A DNA stretch of 57,804 nucleotides. Source: CAZTHL01 sp964613585. GTDB taxonomy: Bacteria; Pseudomonadota; Alphaproteobacteria; DSM-16000; Inquilinaceae. Under the pieces are notes generated by a model, which saw nothing but the letters and a program-made list of their open reading frames with translations, was not told where the DNA came from and searched no databases. The stretch's first letter is position 1. Each line of letters begins with the position of its first letter. A program made the translations under genes and the position numbers. This document shows positions 1-8,447 of the stretch, in pieces. The DNA lies in contig CAZTHL010000012.1 of the NCBI GenBank assembly GCA_964613585.1, positions 1 to 57,804 of the forward strand. Reading direction: 5' to 3'.

Positions 1-230
1 CCGAGCACGTTCGTGAATCCCAATTCGATTCAATCAGCTCGGGTCATGCTCTAGCGCCTTGCCCGAAAGATCTTGCTGAAAGGGTGAGGTCAAGCGGACC
101 TTAAAAATGAATTCGGACGAGCGATAACCAATCGGAGACCTTCGATACAAGTACGCGATGTGGCGTGGGGCGAGGTAATTAATTTCAGCAATGCTTATAG
201 TCGAGAGGCCTTCAGCGACGACGCGGCGAC

Positions 231-252
231 GTCTCGGCGACGTCTCGGCGAC
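231..252. repeat. 11-bp tandem repeat, two copies
   Basis: Two perfect copies of gtctcggcgac lie in tandem, preceded by a partial third copy (gcggcgac). The array is just upstream of the small membrane ORF at 297 in otherwise non-coding sequence. No gene is recognisable in 1-296. Confidence 0.8.
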
Positions 253-296
253 ACCTCTTGGTGCTACCAAGCCTGGGAAATTCGAGATCAGCATCA

Positions 297-434
297 ATGG
301 GCTTGCTGCTCTGGTATTATTTGGGGATCCCGGAATGGATACGCAGAAAGATTTGCTTGAACATGGTGATCACGCTGGTTGGCCCTTTCTTGACCATTCT
401 CGGCGTGCTGCTCTCGGTGGTCACCGTGCTCTGA
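297..434 (+). CDS. small putative membrane protein (45 aa)
   Basis: This short ATG-to-TGA frame encodes 45 residues with two hydrophobic stretches: an N-terminal segment around GLLLWYYLGIP and a second around MVITLVGPFLTILGVLLSVV, separated by a basic loop (IRRK). That layout suits a two-pass inner-membrane micro-protein. No convincing Shine-Dalgarno site precedes it, and I do not recognise a family. It is the only plausible gene before the type I secretion genes, which end at 595 on the other strand. The hydrophobic character could be chance, so treat it as a candidate. Confidence 0.4.
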   Translation: MGLLLWYYLGIPEWIRRKICLNMVITLVGPFLTILGVLLSVVTVL

Positions 435-594
435 CCTGGTGCCGGCCGAGGTCGTCGGCTTGAAGCTCTCAGCGGGGGAAGGTTGGTTCCATCAGGCGAC
501 ACGCATGCCGGGCACGGCAAGCGTGCCCGGCTCCCTCAGGATCGGCCTTCTCCGAAAAGGCGAGGTCTGGCCCTTGGCAGGCAAGGCCGCAGCC

Positions 595-1947
595 TCACGT
601 CTCCTTGAAGCTGCGGCGCAGGGTGTCGGTGAACGGTTCCATAAGGTACTGAAGCACCGTGCGCTCGCCGATCATGATCAGAACCTCGGCCGGCATGCCG
701 GGCGCCAGCTCGATGTCCGGCGCCAGTTCCTGCAGCTCGTCCCGGTCCACCTTGACTCGCGCCAGGAAGTAGCTCTCGCCGGTCTGCTCGTCGAGCAGGC
801 TGTCGGCCGAGACGTGCTCCACCGTACCGCGGATCCGCGGCAGGTTGCGCTGGGCGTAGGCCAGCATGTGCACCTGGGCCTCGAGCCCGCGGTGGACCAC
901 GTCGATGTCGGTCGGCGCCACCCGGGCGTCGATGAGCAGGTCGTCGCCCTCCGGCACCAGGTCCATGATCGGCTCGCCGGGCCCGACCACGCCGCCCGGG
1001 GTCTTGAAATTGATCTCGACGATGGTGCCGGCGACCGGCGCGGTGATGGTAGTGCGGAAGAGCACGTCCTCGCTCGAGCGCACCCGCTCTTCGAGCTCCG
1101 ACATCTGGCCGCGCACCTCGGCCATCTGGTTGCCGATCTCGTCGAGCCGCTCGACGTCCAGGTTGATGATCTGCAGCTCGGTCTCGCCGATGGTCTGCCG
1201 CGCCCGGGCGATGCGCGCGCGGTTCGCGGCGCGCTGGCCCTCGATCTCCGCCTGGGTGCGCTGCAGGGCCAGCAGGCGCGGCCGCCGCTCCAGCCCCTTG
1301 CGCAGAAGCTCGCTGACGTCGACGATCTCCTCCTCGATCAGCGCGAGCTGGGTGGTCTGGCTGGCGATTTGCGCCTCGAGGCCGACGATCTCCTCGTCGA
1401 GCTGGGCGATCCGCTGGGACAGGATCGCCCGGCTGCTCTCCAGCGCGTTGCGCCGGGTCTCGAACAGGTCGACCTGGCTGTCCAGGATGGCGCGCACGCC
1501 GGCCGCGTCGTGCCCCTCCCGGGTCAGCCAGGACGGGAAGTCGACGGCGCTGCGCTCGGCCTGCTCGCTGAGCAGTCGGGCCTCGGTCGCCGTCAGCATC
1601 ATGTACTGTGAGCGGACCATATCGAACTGGGCGCGCGCCTGGGTGTCCTCCAGCACCATGAGCGGCTCGCCGGCCTCGACCCGATCGCCCGCGCGCACCA
1701 GGATCTCGCGGATGATGCCGCCCTCCAGGTGCTGGATCACCTTGCGGCTGCCGTCCGGGCTGACCACGCCGGGGGCGATGGCAGCGCTCGCCAGGGGCGC
1801 CAGCGACGCCCAGGCGCCGAAGCCGAAGAAGAACACGAAGATCACGGTGAGGCCGAGCATCACCGGCACGCGCATGGTGCGCAGCAGCGGCGGCGGACCG
1901 GCGGTGGCGGCGGTCGGCTCGCGGCGGATGGAGGGGACGGGCGCCAT
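595..1947 (-). CDS. prtE: HlyD-family type I secretion periplasmic adaptor
   Basis: Membrane-fusion (adaptor) subunit of a type I secretion system. It bridges the inner-membrane ABC exporter and an outer-membrane TolC-type channel. The 450-residue product has an N-terminal cytoplasmic tail, one membrane helix (about residues 25-50), a lipoyl-like half motif (GGIIREILVRAGDRVEAGEP), a long coiled-coil hairpin (about 100-290) rich in Glu/Arg/Leu, and a C-terminal beta-barrel with PGMPAEVLI, typical of PrtE/AprE/HlyD. The ATG at 1947 is preferred over an upstream in-frame TTG because AAGAGG lies 6 nt before it. It follows the exporter ATPase gene by about 100 bp on the same strand, so the two probably form one operon. 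No RTX-type substrate and no TolC gene is visible in the window. Confidence 0.93.
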   Translation of the reverse strand: MAPVPSIRREPTAATAGPPPLLRTMRVPVMLGLTVIFVFFFGFGAWASLAPLASAAIAPGVVSPDGSRKVIQHLEGGIIREILVRAGDRVEAGEPLMVLEDTQARAQFDMVRSQYMMLTATEARLLSEQAERSAVDFPSWLTREGHDAAGVRAILDSQVDLFETRRNALESSRAILSQRIAQLDEEIVGLEAQIASQTTQLALIEEEIVDVSELLRKGLERRPRLLALQRTQAEIEGQRAANRARIARARQTIGETELQIINLDVERLDEIGNQMAEVRGQMSELEERVRSSEDVLFRTTITAPVAGTIVEINFKTPGGVVGPGEPIMDLVPEGDDLLIDARVAPTDIDVVHRGLEAQVHMLAYAQRNLPRIRGTVEHVSADSLLDEQTGESYFLARVKVDRDELQELAPDIELAPGMPAEVLIMIGERTVLQYLMEPFTDTLRRSFKET

Positions 1948-2053
1948 GATCAACCTCTTCAAATCAAATGACGGCTCGGGGGCGCCGTGCCGGTCGGTCT
2001 ATCGCTCTGCAACCATCAGGACGAGGCCATTGTACAGCATGGGGCGCGCCGGG

Positions 2054-3781
2054 TCAGCCGCTCGCCGTGATCGGCCGGAGCGCGGTCTGCTGCTGCCGCT
2101 GGGCGGTGAGCCGGCCCATGATCTGCTCGCGCTCGCCGAACATCTCGACCGCGCCGTCGCGCAGCATCAGCAGCTTGTCGACCTGGTTCACCAGCGACGG
2201 CCGATGGGACACCATGATCACCGTCGTCTTGCGCTCCTTGGCGCGGGTCACCGCGCGCACCAGGGCCGCCTCGCCCTCATGGTCGAGATTGGCGTTGGGC
2301 TCGTCCAGCACCAGCAGCTTCGGCTCGCCGAACAGCGCCCGGGCGAGCCCGATGCGCTGGCGCTGCCCGCCCGACAGGATGGTGCCGGCGTCGCCGATGT
2401 CGGTGTCGTAGCCCTCTGGCAGCTGCAGGATCATCTCGTGCACGCCGGCCTCGCGCGCCGCCTTGATGATGTCCTCGTCGTCGGCGTCCTGGTTCATGCG
2501 GGCGATGTTCTCGCGCACGGTGCCGCTGAACAGCTCGACGTCCTGCGGCAGGTAGCCGACGTAGCGGCCGAAGTCGACCCGGTCCCAGCTGTGCACGTCG
2601 GCGCCGTCCAGCCGGACATGGCCGGCGGTCGGCGGCCACGTGCCGACCAGCAGCCGGCACAGGGTGCTCTTGCCCGCGGCCGACGGGCCGATCAGGCCCA
2701 TGGTCTCGCCCGCCTCGAGTTCGAAGGAGACCTGCTTGATCACCGGCTTCTGCGAGCCCGGCGGGATGAAGCTGACCCGCTCGGCCAGCAGGTGGCCGGA
2801 CGGTGCCGGCAGGCTCATGCCGGCGGGGCGCTCCGGCACCGCGTGCAGCAGCTTCTGCAGGCGCTCCATGGCGGCGCGCGCGTTGATCAGGTTGCGCCAG
2901 GCGCCGATCGCCTGCTCGACCGGGGCGAGCGCGCGTCCGAGCAGGATCGAGCCGGCGATCATGCCGCCCGAGGTCAACTCGCCGCGCAGCACCAGGAGCG
3001 CGCCCAGGCCGAGGATGCCGACCTGGACGAACAGGCGGAAGAACTTGGAGGTGCCCATGATCAGGCCGCCGCGCTCGCCGGCGATGCTCTGACCCTCGAG
3101 CGCCTTCTCGTTGTCGTCCTGCCAGCGCCGCATCAGCCCGGGCAGCAGGCCCATGGCCTGGACGATGTCGGCGTTGCGGATGGCGGCGTCGGCCTTGCTG
3201 TAGGCGCCGACCGACACCTGGCTCGAGGCGCGCAGCGGACCGCGCGTCAGCCGATCGTTGAGCAGCGCCAGGATGAACAGGATGACCGCGCCGCCGAGGG
3301 CGAGCATGCCGAGCCAGGGGTGCAGGAACCAGATGAAGGCAACGAAGATCGGCACCCAGGGCGCGTCGAACAGCGGGTTGATCCCCTGGCCGCTCAGGAA
3401 GCTCCGCATCTGGCCGAGGTCGCGCAGCGGCTGCGAGCCGGTGTGCGAGCCGCCCAGCTTGGCGGCCACCGAGGCGGCGATCAGCGGGCCGCTCAGCCGG
3501 CGGTCGGACCAGGCGCTGATCCGGTTCAGCACCACCGTGCGCGTCGCCTCGAGCGCGCCCAGCACCAGGAGCGCAAAGCCGGCGATGACGGTGAGGTAGA
3601 GCAGCGTCTCGGTGCGGCCGCTCGACAGCACCCGGTCGAAAACCTGCATCATGTAGATCGGGGTGACCAGCATGAGCAGGTTGAGGAAGAAGCTGAACAC
3701 GCCGTTCAGCACGAAGCCCGGGCGGGCCTCGCGCATGGCCTTGTCGAGCGGCGTGGCGGTCTGGGTCTGTGGTGGCGGCAT
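2054..3781 (-). CDS. prtD: type I secretion ABC exporter, permease-ATPase fusion
   Basis: Inner-membrane ABC exporter that powers one-step secretion of a C-terminally signalled protein. The 575-residue product has an N-terminal transmembrane domain of about six helices (about 20-310) and a C-terminal nucleotide-binding domain. Visible motifs are Walker A GPSAAGKST, Q-loop region VGYLPQDVELF, signature LSGGQRQRIGLARAL, Walker B LLVLDEPNANLD and switch His MVSHRP. It lacks a C39 peptidase domain, as expected for the PrtD/AprD class. It starts with ATG and is divergent from the gene at 4089. The adaptor gene follows on the same strand. The substrate is unknown from this window. Confidence 0.95.
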   Translation of the reverse strand: MPPPQTQTATPLDKAMREARPGFVLNGVFSFFLNLLMLVTPIYMMQVFDRVLSSGRTETLLYLTVIAGFALLVLGALEATRTVVLNRISAWSDRRLSGPLIAASVAAKLGGSHTGSQPLRDLGQMRSFLSGQGINPLFDAPWVPIFVAFIWFLHPWLGMLALGGAVILFILALLNDRLTRGPLRASSQVSVGAYSKADAAIRNADIVQAMGLLPGLMRRWQDDNEKALEGQSIAGERGGLIMGTSKFFRLFVQVGILGLGALLVLRGELTSGGMIAGSILLGRALAPVEQAIGAWRNLINARAAMERLQKLLHAVPERPAGMSLPAPSGHLLAERVSFIPPGSQKPVIKQVSFELEAGETMGLIGPSAAGKSTLCRLLVGTWPPTAGHVRLDGADVHSWDRVDFGRYVGYLPQDVELFSGTVRENIARMNQDADDEDIIKAAREAGVHEMILQLPEGYDTDIGDAGTILSGGQRQRIGLARALFGEPKLLVLDEPNANLDHEGEAALVRAVTRAKERKTTVIMVSHRPSLVNQVDKLLMLRDGAVEMFGEREQIMGRLTAQRQQQTALRPITASG

Positions 3782-4088
3782 CGTCGCTCGGGCCCGTCGG
3801 TGGAGGGACGCCTAACGTTGTAAGCGCGAACCCTTGGTCGGCCAATAAGGTGAAGGGAGCGTTGCCATGGCGACGATCAACCTTGGTAGCGCGATGACGT
3901 CGCCCAAAGCGCCACCGCATTGTTGATCCGACGGCCCGGCCGTAGGGAATGAACTTTTCATGGCAGGCTGTGCCATCGGTCGGCCGGCACGCACGGCGCC
4001 ACGCCGTTGTCCTCGCGTTCCCCGACCGACCGAGGTCCGCCACTGGGGCGCCATTGCCGCGGTCGGGCGGATTGCCTAGCTATCCGCC
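3782..4088. other. divergent intergenic region
   Basis: About 300 bp between the leftward secretion operon and the rightward gene at 4089, so it should hold both promoters. A 19-codon frame at 3870 (MATINLGSA...) has a good AAGGGAG ribosome site but ends almost at once. No other gene or clear operator is seen. Confidence 0.5.
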
Positions 4089-5084
4089 ATGGCAACAACC
4101 TCCGCCGCGCTCGAGCGGCTCGACCGCGCCGCCCTCGAGGAGATCGTGGCCTCGGCGGTCGGCCGCTACATCGCCGGCTGCCGCGAGCGGCTGCCCGGCT
4201 TCGTAGCGCGCACCTTCGGCTGGCGCGGCGCCTGGGAGGTGAACTGCCGGGCGGCGGGCTGGGATCTGCTGCGGGCGCCGGCCAACCTGATGCTGGCGGC
4301 GCCCTTTGTCGGGCTCAAGGGCGCGGCGGCGGCGAGCCGTCTGGCCGGCCGCTCCCGCACCGCCGACTGGCTCGAGTCGCGCCGGCTGTTCCTGACCTCC
4401 GACGTCGCCCGCGAGGTCGAGCGGCGGCTGTTCGACGAGCTCTTGTGGCTGCCCTACACGCAGGACGGCCGCGCCGTCGCCCGCGACGCCCTGGCTGAGG
4501 AGATCCTCGCCGATCCGCGGCTCGACCGGGTGATCGAGGACGTGGCGGCGGCCGTGGCGCGGCGCGCCGAGGACGCCCGGTTCCGCGGCTGGCTGACCGA
4601 GAGCCTGGACGCGTATGCCTCGACCCGCGTGGCCGCCGGCGACCTGGCGACGGCGCTGCTCAGCACCGGCACCGGCGCGCTCGCCTTCAAGCAGTTGACC
4701 CCCGGCATGGTCTCGCTCGGCACGGCCGTGGCGGGCGCGATCGCGCAGAAGGTCGCCGTCGCCACCTTTCCGCTGGGCAGCGGGGTCGGCGGCGTCTGGT
4801 ACGGCATGGCGCCGGTGCGCGCCTCGACCGGGCTGGTGGTCGGCGTGACCGGCGGGCTCGTCCTGCTGGCGGCGACCCTGTCGGCCTTCTCCGGCGTGGT
4901 CGCCGATCCGGTGCAGAAGCATCTCGGCCTCCATGAGCGTCGGCTGCGCCGCCTGCTCGACAGCCTGGAGCGCGAGTTGAGCGGCGCCGCCGAGGACAGC
5001 CGCTACGTGGTGCGCGACCATTACGTGGCGCGCCTGCTCGATCTCACCGACATGCTGCGCACCGCCTATCAGCTGACCCGGTAG
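4089..5084 (+). CDS. conserved membrane-associated protein of unknown function
   Basis: A 331-residue protein. The N-terminal part (1-90) contains RYIAGCRERLPGFVARTFGW and WDLLRAPANLMLAAPFVGLK. The middle part is acidic and helical. The segment at about 200-285 is Gly/Ala/Val-rich with hydrophobic stretches (around GMVSLGTAVAGAIAQKVAV and STGLVVGVTGGLVLLAATLS) that look membrane-inserted, followed by a charged tail. It resembles what I recall of the uncharacterised DUF6635 group, but that assignment is from memory. It is divergent from the type I secretion genes and precedes the biosynthetic operon by about 90 bp, with no evident functional link to either. Confidence 0.7.
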   Translation: MATTSAALERLDRAALEEIVASAVGRYIAGCRERLPGFVARTFGWRGAWEVNCRAAGWDLLRAPANLMLAAPFVGLKGAAAASRLAGRSRTADWLESRRLFLTSDVAREVERRLFDELLWLPYTQDGRAVARDALAEEILADPRLDRVIEDVAAAVARRAEDARFRGWLTESLDAYASTRVAAGDLATALLSTGTGALAFKQLTPGMVSLGTAVAGAIAQKVAVATFPLGSGVGGVWYGMAPVRASTGLVVGVTGGLVLLAATLSAFSGVVADPVQKHLGLHERRLRRLLDSLERELSGAAEDSRYVVRDHYVARLLDLTDMLRTAYQLTR

Positions 5085-5174
5085 CGGCGCCGCCGACCGC
5101 GGGCCCGGGCCCGATCGCCAAAGCGCGCGGGAATAAAGGATCATTAGCTCGCGGCTGATACACCTGGGCGGGTC

Positions 5175-5780
5175 ATGCCCCCGCTCGACCTGGACATATC
5201 CCTTCCGCCGCCCGCCCTCGACGGCGCGGCACGCATGCTGAAGGACCCGAGCCGCCACGCTGCCGACCTGGAGGCGGTCACCACGATCCACACGTTGGGG
5301 CCGAACGGCACCAACTGCGAGGCCGCGGCTCGGCACTGGCTCGCCCGGCGTGGCCGGGTCGGGGGTGTGGTGCTCCATCCAACCCTCGAGGACGGGCAGG
5401 CCTCCATGCCGCTCGTGCGCGGGCACGCGCTGCTCGGCTGCGCCGTGTATCCGGATCTGCACCGGCTGGTGTTCGATCACCTGGATCGGATGGTCCTGGC
5501 CGACTGCTTCATCATGCCGACCCATCCCATGGTGCTCGCGGCGCGGCGACCGGGCGTGCCCGGCAGCGTCGCCAGCCACCCGGCGCCCGCCGGTCTGGCG
5601 CCGGCCGCCACGGTCCTGATCAGCGCGGACAGCAATGCCCACGCCGCCGCGATCTGCGCTGAGGGCGGTGCGGAGGCGTGCGTCACCACGCTGGTCGCCG
5701 CCCGCGCCCGGGGCCTCGTGGTGATCCACAGCTTTGGCCCGGTGCCCATGGCGTTCACCCTGCATCTGCCGCGAGCCTGA
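5175..5780 (+). CDS. BacA-like prephenate decarboxylase
   Basis: First gene of a five-gene operon. The 201-residue product aligns along its whole length with Bacillus BacA, the prephenate decarboxylase that starts anticapsin/bacilysin synthesis. Shared blocks are an early THTLGPxGTNxE-like motif (here IHTLGPNGTNCEAAARHWL), a SHPxP motif (ASHPAPAGLAP), a middle stretch ending in PTHPM, and a C-terminal FxxxPMxxxL block (FGPVPMAFTLHLP). BacA is about 204 residues, so the length fits. The fold is that of the prephenate dehydratase domain without ACT. Expected reaction: decarboxylation of prephenate, without aromatisation, to a dihydro-4-hydroxyphenylpyruvate. A plain prephenate dehydratase-like role is the alternative. 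The stop overlaps the next start (TGATG), so translation is probably coupled. Confidence 0.75.
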   Translation: MPPLDLDISLPPPALDGAARMLKDPSRHAADLEAVTTIHTLGPNGTNCEAAARHWLARRGRVGGVVLHPTLEDGQASMPLVRGHALLGCAVYPDLHRLVFDHLDRMVLADCFIMPTHPMVLAARRPGVPGSVASHPAPAGLAPAATVLISADSNAHAAAICAEGGAEACVTTLVAARARGLVVIHSFGPVPMAFTLHLPRA

Positions 5781-7150
5781 TGCCGAGCCCGGCCGCCCCC
5801 ATGCCGTTGTCCAGGCCACCCGATGCCCGATCCGCCGGGGCTGCGACCGGCATCCACGCGCTGCGTGACCGGCACCCGGCCGCGCGGCTGATGTCGCGGA
5901 GCCTGCTGCCGCAGGTCGCGGCGTTCCGGCGTCTCCAGGACACCGACGGCCGGATCCCCGCCGGCGGCGGCCCGACCCGCGCCGCCGCGGCCTGGGGCGA
6001 CGGCGCGGCACGCGACCCGGCGGCCCGGCTGCGCGGCATTGCCGCGGACGTGACCGAGCTTGCCGGCCTGCTCGGCACGCCCGAGCTGGGGCCGGCCTTC
6101 GCCGCGGACACGGAGGATTGGCTGGCCGTCGGGCTGCGGACGCCACCCCGGTTCGACCGCACCGCCGCCGCCTACCAGGTGCCCGACGGGGACGGCCACA
6201 GCTTCTTCTGCGGTCCGATGACGACGGCCAACGGACCAGCGCCGCGGGGCTGGTTCCTGGAGTGCTTCTGGGCCTACCGGCAGGAGCCGTCCGCCGTCCA
6301 GAAGCTCGCCCGGCGCTACCCGCACCCGGGGAGCACGTGTCAATCGACCCGGCTGCTGGCCGCCTCCGACGGCCTCGCCACCGGCAACTGCATCGTCTTC
6401 TTCCCCGAGAACGTCGCCACCGCCGAGCCGGTCCGCCGCCAGAGCTACGCGGTGTTCTTCTTCAACAAGTTCGAGCGCATCTTTGCGCACCTTACGCTGC
6501 CCGCGGCGGCTCGCCTGCTCGGCGCGAGCGACGCGTTCACGGGCGCCGCGGCGTGGCAGGCGGGCCGGCTCAGCACCAGGCAGTGCTACGACGCGCGCTG
6601 CGTCTGGGGCTACCTGCACGATTATTTCCACCATGTCGGCCCGCGGCCGTTCCACGAGAACATGCGGATCAAGCTCACCTGGTTCTGCGGCGTCCTGGAG
6701 GAGATCAAGGTCGACGCCCAGACCATCCGGCTGTGCCAGAGCGACGGCGCCATTCCCTACCGCCAGGAGGTGCTGGAGTTCGCCCTGCTCGAGCGGCTGC
6801 TGCGCTATCCCCAGCAGGGCGACGCCTGCGTCAACTTCGACGCGGCCACCGGGGTGCTGCTGTACGAGTGGCTGCGCGACCGGGAGGCCCTGGTCCCCCA
6901 TGGCGACGGCACCCTCCGGCTGGATCCGGAGGGGGTGACGGCCGGGCTGGATGCTCTGGTCGAGACCATCGAAGGCTTCGAGCGGGATCCGGATGACGCG
7001 TCCTACAAGGCCGCGGCCAAGGCGTTCGTGCGCCGCTTCCTGCCCGAGGGGAGGCCGGGCGATCGGTTCTCGCTGCCGGACCGGTTCGCGGCCGAGGTCG
7101 GATTGACGCCGTCCGCCGACGCGCTCGATTGCCGCTCCATGACGTACTGA
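5780..7150 (+). CDS. uncharacterised HxxxH/EExxxD protein of the biosynthetic operon
   Basis: The product is 456 residues from the ATG at 5780, which overlaps the preceding stop by one base; the open frame extends further upstream but this start fits coupling. Notable conserved-looking blocks are SFFCGPMTTANGP and FFPENV (about 145-215), AVFFFNKFERIF, and WGYLHDYFHHVGPRPFHEN followed by WFCGVLEEIKVDAQT. H280, H284, H285, E307/E308 and D312 would make a plausible metal site, which is inference. A late block, EVLEFALLERLLRYP, and a C-terminal LPEG segment complete the family look. It resembles a group of uncharacterised actinobacterial proteins I recall as DUF6421, with no known reaction. Its place between a BacA-like enzyme and an ATP-grasp ligase argues for a tailoring step. 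Confidence 0.75.
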   Translation: MPSPAAPMPLSRPPDARSAGAATGIHALRDRHPAARLMSRSLLPQVAAFRRLQDTDGRIPAGGGPTRAAAAWGDGAARDPAARLRGIAADVTELAGLLGTPELGPAFAADTEDWLAVGLRTPPRFDRTAAAYQVPDGDGHSFFCGPMTTANGPAPRGWFLECFWAYRQEPSAVQKLARRYPHPGSTCQSTRLLAASDGLATGNCIVFFPENVATAEPVRRQSYAVFFFNKFERIFAHLTLPAAARLLGASDAFTGAAAWQAGRLSTRQCYDARCVWGYLHDYFHHVGPRPFHENMRIKLTWFCGVLEEIKVDAQTIRLCQSDGAIPYRQEVLEFALLERLLRYPQQGDACVNFDAATGVLLYEWLRDREALVPHGDGTLRLDPEGVTAGLDALVETIEGFERDPDDASYKAAAKAFVRRFLPEGRPGDRFSLPDRFAAEVGLTPSADALDCRSMTY

Positions 7151-7172
7151 GCGCACCAGGCGGGCCTGCACG

Positions 7173-8447
7173 ATGTCCCGGGAGAAGCCCCAGGTGGATG
7201 CCGCCTCGCCCCGTGAGGCGCGTCACGTCCTGCTCGTCGAGCCGATCGGCTCCGGCGCGCCGCTCGTGGATGCCTGCAGAATGCTCGGGCATCGGGTGAC
7301 CGCTCTCGGGCTCGACCATGGCGACCGTCGGCTCCCCGCCTCGGTGAGCGACCGCGCGGACCGCCTCGTCCGGGTGGACAGCAACGACGAGGCGGCCGTC
7401 CATGCCGCCGTGGCCGCGCTCGGCCAGGCCGAGCCGATCGCCGCGGTCGTCGCCGGAAACGAGTACTATGTGCCGTTGGTCGCGCGGCTGGCCGCCGGGC
7501 TCGGGCTGCCGGGCCTGGACCCGGAGCGGGTCCAGGCCGTGCGGGACAAGCATGCCATGCGGGCCCGGCTGCGCGCGGCCGGCGTCCGGGTGCCCGAGTT
7601 CGCGTGTCCGGCCTCGATGGACGAGGTGACCGCGCTTTCGCCGACGCTCCGCTATCCCGTGGTGCTCAAGCCGCGCGCCGCGGCCGGCAGCTTCCATGTC
7701 ACACGCGTGGCCGAGCCGGCCGGGCTGATCGCCGCCTATGCCCGGGCCCAGGCCGAGACGCACCGCGAGCTGGACCATGAGATCGGCGCCGCCATGCTGG
7801 TCGAAGGCTATCTCGAGCCGCCGGAGTACAGCGTCGAGGGCGTCGTGGCGGCGGACGGTCCGGTGGTTCTGTCGATCACCGAGAAGCTCCTGGGCCCGGC
7901 GCCGGCCTTCGTCGAGGTCGGCCACATCGTCGAGGCGCCGGTGGATGCGCAAATGCGCACCCACATCGAGGCGTACATTGCCGAGGTGGTGGCGGCGCTC
8001 GACATCCGTTTGGGCGTGTTTCACGCCGAGGTGCGCTTTGACGGAGCCGGCCGGCCCGTGCTGGTGGAGATCGGCGCGCGGCTGCCGGGCGACCGCATCA
8101 CCGACCTGATCGTCGCGGCGGGCGGCCTCTCCATGCCGGAGCTCAGCATTCGCGCGCATCTGGGCGAGACGCTGCAGGTGGCGCCGCGGCCGTGCCCGGG
8201 CCGCGCCGGGATCGCCTTCTTCCTGCCGCCGCGGGCCGACGGCTGGGCCCGGGTCGAGGGGCTCGGCGAGGTGCGCGCGCTCCCCGGGTGCCGGGCGGAC
8301 AGCCTCGCCTGCGATCCGGCACGGCGGCCGGGCCATGTGGACGACTACCGCGCGCGCGTCGGCAGCGTGATGTTCCGGGCCGCCGACTACGAGACCGTCC
8401 GGGCGGGGATTGCCGGAGCGCATGCCCATGTCCGCTTCGTTCCGTAA
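7173..8447 (+). CDS. ATP-grasp ligase (L-amino acid ligase type)
   Basis: A 424-residue ATP-grasp enzyme. Members of this fold activate a carboxylate as acyl phosphate and join it to an amine, and BacD/YwfE-type L-amino acid ligases make dipeptides. Seen: an N-terminal Rossmann-like preATP-grasp domain (about 15-115), a lid with RYPVVLKPRAAAGSFHV, an acceptor region VEGYLEPPEYSVEGVV, a metal and phosphate-binding end HAEVRFDGAGRPVLVEIGARLPGD (the ExxxRxxGD equivalent of ExNxRxxGG), and a C-terminal beta domain. It lies 22 bp after the HxxxH gene, and its 3' end overlaps the transporter start by about 20 bp, so it is an integral operon member. The amino-acid substrates cannot be read from sequence. 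Confidence 0.88.
   Translation: MSREKPQVDAASPREARHVLLVEPIGSGAPLVDACRMLGHRVTALGLDHGDRRLPASVSDRADRLVRVDSNDEAAVHAAVAALGQAEPIAAVVAGNEYYVPLVARLAAGLGLPGLDPERVQAVRDKHAMRARLRAAGVRVPEFACPASMDEVTALSPTLRYPVVLKPRAAAGSFHVTRVAEPAGLIAAYARAQAETHRELDHEIGAAMLVEGYLEPPEYSVEGVVAADGPVVLSITEKLLGPAPAFVEVGHIVEAPVDAQMRTHIEAYIAEVVAALDIRLGVFHAEVRFDGAGRPVLVEIGARLPGDRITDLIVAAGGLSMPELSIRAHLGETLQVAPRPCPGRAGIAFFLPPRADGWARVEGLGEVRALPGCRADSLACDPARRPGHVDDYRARVGSVMFRAADYETVRAGIAGAHAHVRFVP

Noticed and set aside
866..3823. 985-codon open frame on the plus strand
   Set aside because: Antisense to the type I secretion adaptor and ATPase, with low-complexity Arg/Ser then Gln/Ala/Arg composition.
3870..3929. 19-codon frame MATINLGSA... 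with a good ribosome site
   Set aside because: Too short to call. It could be a remnant start of a secreted calcium-binding protein, but nothing after the stop supports that.
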